Positions 60,026 to 64,000 of a DNA stretch of 64,000 bases are shown here, piece after piece. Every line of letters begins with the position of its first letter. The stretch's first letter is position 1. Origin of the DNA: Escallonia rubra. Its lineage: Eukaryota; Streptophyta; Magnoliopsida; Escalloniales; Escalloniaceae. A program made the translations under genes and the position numbers. The stretch spans positions 124,001-188,000 of the forward strand of contig JAVXUO010002726.1 in assembly GCA_033065855.1 (NCBI GenBank), written 5' to 3'. The notes beneath the pieces are model-generated. The model was not told the DNA's origin, did not search any database, and saw only the letters and a list, made by a program, of their open reading frames with translations.

Positions 60026-61152
60026 ATGCTGGGTAACTGTGATGACAAGATGCTACTCATCTCTTCAACTCCTAACCAATGGCCACAGGTTCACTGAGCG
60101 CACCCCCCCCCCCCCCCCCCACCACCACCACCACCACAACACCCCACACACACCTCTCAATCAATTATTAGACAAAGCCTGACCCCATTTTTGTTTCTTA
60201 GCTTTTGGATGTGAATATTTCCCTTGTGTTGTTATTTTTACCCTAAGAAACACCACCTTTGAGCTCTTTCTTTCCTCTTCTTTGTGTTTTCCATTTTGTG
60301 CAGAATCACATCGATGAGAAGCAAAGCTTGATGGCTTCAACAACTTCTTCTAGGGTTATGGAAAACCAAACCCAGCAGCAGCAAGTTCAACAACAACAAG
60401 TCCAGCTCAAATGTCCGAGATGTGATTCATCAAACACAAAGTTTTGTTATTACAACAACTACAGCTTGTCTCAGCCAAGGCACTTTTGCAAAGCTTGTAA
60501 GCGGTATTGGACTAGGGGTGGAACCCTAAGAAACGTTCCCGTTGGTGGCGGCTGCAGGAAGAACAAGAGAGTCAAAAGACCAGCCACGTCGGCCGCACCT
60601 TCATCAATATCATCATCAACTTCAAACCCTAATAGTGTTCAAGTTAATGCTCAAGCTCAACCTCAGATGGATCTATCCTCTTCCACTTTGTTTTATGGCT
60701 TACCCACTAATCCTTTCAATTCTCGGGTTTCAAATGTTGAAAATGTTTGTGGGTATGATCTGCAACCTCATGTGAACGGTCTTGGATTAGGGTTTGATGG
60801 TAGTACTGCTTCAAATCCACTTCTTTCAAGCTACCCTATTTTTGGGTCTTCTACTTCAGCTTCTCCTACAATGGCTTCTTTAATTGCTTCCAGTTTTCAG
60901 CAACAAAAGCTTGTTAGAGGAGGCAATGGTAATTTTCTGGGACTCGTACCTTATGAAGACATGCAAATGCAAGGGATGAAGGAAGTAAAAATGGAGGGAA
61001 ATGGAAATAGGTTCGATTGGAATGTCCCGAATTCGCAGAATCAGATCCACCAAATGGGTTCATCAGATCCTTCTCTTTTGTGGAATTCGACTGGTGTTGG
61101 TGCTTGGCTAGATCCTGCAAATCTTGGTTCTTCAGTTCCTTCCTTGATCTAG
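60026..61152 (+). CDS. Dof zinc-finger transcription factor (Dof1.4-like)
   Basis: Two exons (60026-60088 and 60304-61152) give 303 residues. Exon 1 encodes [20 protein letters not shown] plus Q and joins in frame to [16 protein letters not shown]. The alternative start at 60259 lies before the splice acceptor and would add an unrelated leader. The Dof finger has C58, C61, C83 and C86 (C-x2-C-x21-C-x2-C). It lies in [20 protein letters not shown] and is followed by [20 protein letters not shown] and a basic KNKRVKRP. A Gln-rich patch precedes the finger and a Ser/Asn-rich region follows. The C-terminus [17 protein letters not shown] closely matches that of Arabidopsis Dof1.4, supporting orthology. 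Dof proteins bind AAAG in plant promoters; the targets of this one are not evident. Confidence 0.95.
60103..60137. repeat. C run and (CAC)n in the Dof intron
   Basis: About 18 C followed by ACC/CAC repeats inside the 215-bp intron, shortly after the donor. Homopolymer length may be an assembly or sequencing soft spot. Confidence 0.8.
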
Positions 61153-62452
61153 CTAAAACCTTAGTACATGATCACTTCTTTTTTTTTTTTCCCTCCATTT
61201 CGTCTCTTGATCTCCCTCCTTTTAATTTGTCCTTTACAGGGAGAAACGTCTAGTACGTAGGATGTTTGGTGATACTTCCACTCTGAAGCAGTATTGACTA
61301 GTAGGTCAAGTGATTGATAGTAGCATAATTAGGATGGAAGTACAAGCAAACATCCTATTCACAAGACTTTTTTCCCCCTACTTCTAGTTCTCTTCTTGTT
61401 AGCTTCCCTTTTACGGTTTACTTTTTTCTAGTGATCAATGTGCTAAGGCCACGGAGGATTCGATTACCGTAAAAATCATACCTAAGATCTATGTTTGGAG
61501 CACTTATGGGAGGAGTTCGAATCGGATCGGAGCGATCATGTCAGCTGCAAGAAAATATTCAGCCTGTTAGTTTTTGCCATTCAAGGTTGAGCATTCCATC
61601 TGCTCTGAGAGGAACCTCGGATCCTCTTCGTCTCGTCGTCCCCAGTTTCGATCCATCATCTACTAATGACCAGAGCTCCCTTGAAGAACTTGGGGTCCAA
61701 AATCTTGCTCAAGTGAGTTGGTCTTCTCTTTGAAATAATGTATATATATCCATGACACTCTTTTCTTTTGTGTCTTTTAGGTTGGGTTGGGGGTTTTGTT
61801 CAGAATACATTTGGTATACCTCAGAGAAAAACTTTCTGATGATGGGGAAGTACTAATTTTTTTTCCTCTTTTTTTTTCTTTTTTCTTTCCTTGTTTTATG
61901 GTTCAAGATGGGAAAGGGTTGGGTACAATGGTATAGAAGAGAGGGGGATTTGTTACTGCAATGTGGATGTCAATTTGGTCTTTTTGGGGTCATGGGTTAT
62001 ATGTTGTTAACTTTGTACTTCTCATTTTGTTGTTAAGGAATCGAACTTTGGTTTTTGAGAAATGACGCAGTCACATTAACCGAACAAAACTTTGCTAGCC
62101 TTGCTGGTTAATACCATGCATATCAACATTGTGCTAGTATTGCGCTCAACCATCTTCCTTCTTTGATTTTTGTACCTTTAAATAAAAAAACTTGAAGTAA
62201 AGCATGAATTGAATGAACTTGTACTTTTATTGGGAGGTACGTACATTGTAATTGGAGTTGTGGATTGGATTGGATTAGTGTGCAGGGTGGATAGTTCATT
62301 CTGTACCTAGTGCACTCAGAGAGCGAGCGAGAGAGAGTGACGCAAGTGCAACTCTCATCCTGGCCAGAACTGACATTAAAATGGTCTTGAAGTTTGTGTG
62401 TTGCATTCTAGTTTACTTGGCTTTACTTCAAAGTTCGCTGTCCCAGTACATT

Positions 62453-62453
<1 letters not shown>
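61153..62453. other. Dof 3' flank and intergenic DNA
   Basis: Probable 3' UTR of the Dof gene, then AT-rich sequence. An 80-codon frame at 61491-61733 has balanced composition but no domain I recognise; it could be chance or a spliced 3' UTR piece. Confidence 0.35.

Positions 62454-62491
<38 letters not shown>
62454..62491. repeat. (CA)n microsatellite
   Basis: About 19 uninterrupted CA repeats, likely polymorphic. Confidence 0.95.
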
Positions 62492-62493
<2 letters not shown>

Positions 62494-62540
62494 GGCGTTG
62501 CCAATCTCATAAACCCAGCAAGAAGATGCAAACAAATTGG

Positions 62541-62672
62541 TTTTGAAATGGTTGGTCTGCTGCAAGAACAATCACTCGAGTTCCAAAATTTGTAGCTCAC
62601 TAGAGAGCTACAAATTTTGGAAGGTCTGATGTTCTTGGCTGCTCACTCTCATCTCCGCAACCATTTTGAAAA
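62541..62672. repeat. Hairpin-forming inverted repeat
   Basis: The core is perfect: TTCCAAAATTTGTAGCTC (62581-62598), a 6-base loop, and its exact complement (62605-62622). Pairing resumes farther out: GCTGCAAGAACAATC on the left against the complement of GATGTTCTTGGCTGC, and TTTTGAAATGGTTG against CAACCATTTTGAAAA. The stem is about 65 nt per arm with bulges, a size compatible with a small-RNA precursor or a tiny foldback element. Confidence 0.7.
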
Positions 62673-63102
62673 ACTACTGTATTTTAAATTTGTCTCAATT
62701 TTGTAAAAAGATCGTTAGACCGATTAATTAGCATGTACTTAATATTTCAGACTTTTTAAAGGTTAGCAGTTATCCAAAAGTAAAATTTTAATGTAACTTC
62801 TCAGTGTGAGCGTATTTATCCAAGAAAAGCAATAAAAAAAAATGTCTATGTTGACAAGCCTTAGTCCCTTGTCCTTGATATCGTATTGAACCTGATATTT
62901 GTTCCTTGGACCTTATGGTCTGCTCATTTATTACAATATATATATTGAACGTGTATATTGTTCTCTTCTGCTGCACACAATGATGAATTTCTTCAAAAAG
63001 CGCTGTGATTATTCTTCATCATTGTCCCAGCTTTGAATTGTACCGCCACTTCACTTTAATTGCATGCCTAGTTGATAACCCTATTATATGATCACTTCAC
63101 TT

Positions 63103-63182
63103 GATTTCATAAAGCCACCTGGGCAGAATTTTTAAATAGGACTGTAGTAGGAACTGATTTCATAAAGCCACCTGGGCAGAAT
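63103..63182. repeat. 51-bp-spaced direct repeat
   Basis: TGATTTCATAAAGCCACCTG plus GGCAGAAT occurs twice, identical, at 63103 and 63154. A recent short duplication in non-coding DNA. Confidence 0.8.
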
Positions 63183-63542
63183 CAATATAAAGATTAACCA
63201 GAGACCATCATCAACTTTGGGCTATTCTCTCCTCCATATCATCCATCCTTGCACATTATGTTTTTTGACAGACAAAAAGTTTCAATAGCGGAGTGTATAT
63301 TATCAAGTCTTTGCTTAACAAGTATTATAGGACATTGCCTGGTGGATTGTAAATTGTAAACGCGACAATCTTAACATAACAAGGTACATAGAAAAATTGG
63401 ATATTCATAAAGCAGATATTAAAGTTTATATGGGATGTTTAAAAGTCAATCCTTTTGTTTTTTTTTTTTATTCATAAAGCATCCCTATGTCATCCACGCC
63501 ATTGTCATTCCATTACTGTGATTAGGTTCATATTATTGTCAT

Positions 63543-63658
63543 GAGTCAAGACAATACTAAGGTATGGATTAATTAGGTTCATGTTATAAGCCTTAATTTC
63601 CTCAGCAAGGCTTATAACATGAACCTAATTCATCCATACCTTACTATAGTCTCGACTC
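63543..63658. repeat. 52-bp-arm inverted repeat
   Basis: The left arm (63543-63594) and right arm (63607-63658) are reverse complements at 48 of 52 positions, around a 12-base spacer. The inner 24 pairs from AATTAGGTTCATG to GCCTT are perfect. No TIR-type ends or target repeats were seen. Confidence 0.8.
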
Positions 63659-63663
63659 AATTC

Positions 63664-64000
63664 AGTGGCAGAGCTGATGGGTGGCACCGGTGGGCCGGTG
63701 CCCACCTGCTCCTTCAAAAAATTTCCTTCTTATGTAGTACTCCGTATATTTTACCCACAATGATAAAAGTGCCCACCTAAAAATTTTAAAATTACTTAAA
63801 TGAGATATTTTTTTAATTATTTTACATGTTAAAGTATCTAAAAATTTTAACGAAAGTTAAAAGAAATGCCCTTTTAGTCATTTAAAAAGCTAAACTTATA
63901 CAAATAAACACAAAAAAAAAATATAAAGTTCAAACTCCATTTAAGTAAACAAATAAAGTCAACGTATTTAACCTAACAGTTTAGACTTTACAAGGCGACA
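63664..64000 (+). mobile_element. Start of a second hAT-like element (cut by window end)
   Basis: CAGTGGCAGAGC at 63665 closely resembles the left end of the hAT element at 22891. The GGTGGGCCGGTGCCCACC phrase that follows is typical of such repeats in plants. AT-rich sequence runs to the end of the window, so the right end and target repeat cannot be seen. Confidence 0.45.

Noticed and set aside
60259-60330. Alternative Dof start at 60259 (MSSFF...)
   Set aside because: It precedes the TTTGTGCAG acceptor at 60303, and exon 1 at 60026-60088 provides a conserved-looking in-frame N-terminus.
61491-61733. 80-codon frame downstream of the Dof gene
   Set aside because: No recognisable domain and no neighbouring exons; kept only as a note in the intergenic entry.
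1-64000. CRISPR arrays, operons, prophage or organelle insertions
   Set aside because: No regularly spaced repeats of CRISPR type, no polycistronic gene layout and no stretch recognisable as plastid or mitochondrial DNA.

Overview
The window is nuclear DNA of a flowering plant, most likely a core eudicot. It carries six split protein-coding genes with GT-AG introns, five of which I can place by name against Arabidopsis loci, plus AT-rich intergenic DNA full of plant-type transposons (hAT, Mutator-like, TRIMs, L1 and RTE LINEs, tRNA-derived SINEs). I cannot name the species from sequence alone.

Genes in order: a DRM1/ARP dormancy-associated protein (+, 5909-7679); a RING1-type Polycomb E3 ligase (-, 10824-18773, 10 exons); the glyoxysomal processing protease DEG15 (+, 25011-30473, 14 exons, ending in the PTS1 tripeptide SKL); a mitochondrial basic amino acid carrier of the BAC1 type (+, 33883-44310, 8 exons with a 7.46 kb first intron); a short SBP-box factor of the SPL3 type (-, 47366-48828) with a miR156 site in its 3' UTR; and a Dof zinc-finger factor of the Dof1.4 type (+, 60026-61152). 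I reassembled each coding sequence exon by exon. Reading frames stay open across every junction, and protein lengths agree with the families.

The order is informative. From memory of the Arabidopsis map, DRM1, DEG15 and Dof1.4 are consecutive loci on chromosome 1 (At1g28330, At1g28320, At1g28310). A DRM1 paralogue, BAC1 and SPL3 are consecutive on chromosome 2 (At2g33830, At2g33820, At2g33810). The window holds the union of the two sets in one collinear block, so it looks like an unfractionated version of a segment that Arabidopsis duplicated and then thinned reciprocally. RING1 is the one gene outside that pattern.

Between and inside the genes lie dated-looking insertions. These include a 1.67 kb hAT element with a perfect 8-bp target duplication (22891-24556), a 1.07 kb Mutator-like element with a perfect 9-bp duplication (21546-22611), a TRIM with a 5-bp duplication inside a RING1 intron (14464-14830), other TRIMs at about 9.4-9.9, 31.5-32.2 and 56.8-57.2 kb, and a SINE with a 17-bp duplication (8471-8582). 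An internally deleted L1-like LINE lies at 1454-2721 with a 5'-truncated sister at 54281-54713. An RTE LINE relic sits in a RING1 intron. BAC1 intron 1 contains a nested stack: a terminal-inverted-repeat element split by a 2.1 kb solo LTR, one end of it duplicated together with host intron, and the second copy of that unit interrupted by a further element. Several unexplained inverted repeats (19.4, 50.3, 62.6 and 63.6 kb) deserve folding and small-RNA checks. I see no new multi-gene system; the strongest story is the ancestral gene block plus the nested intron.
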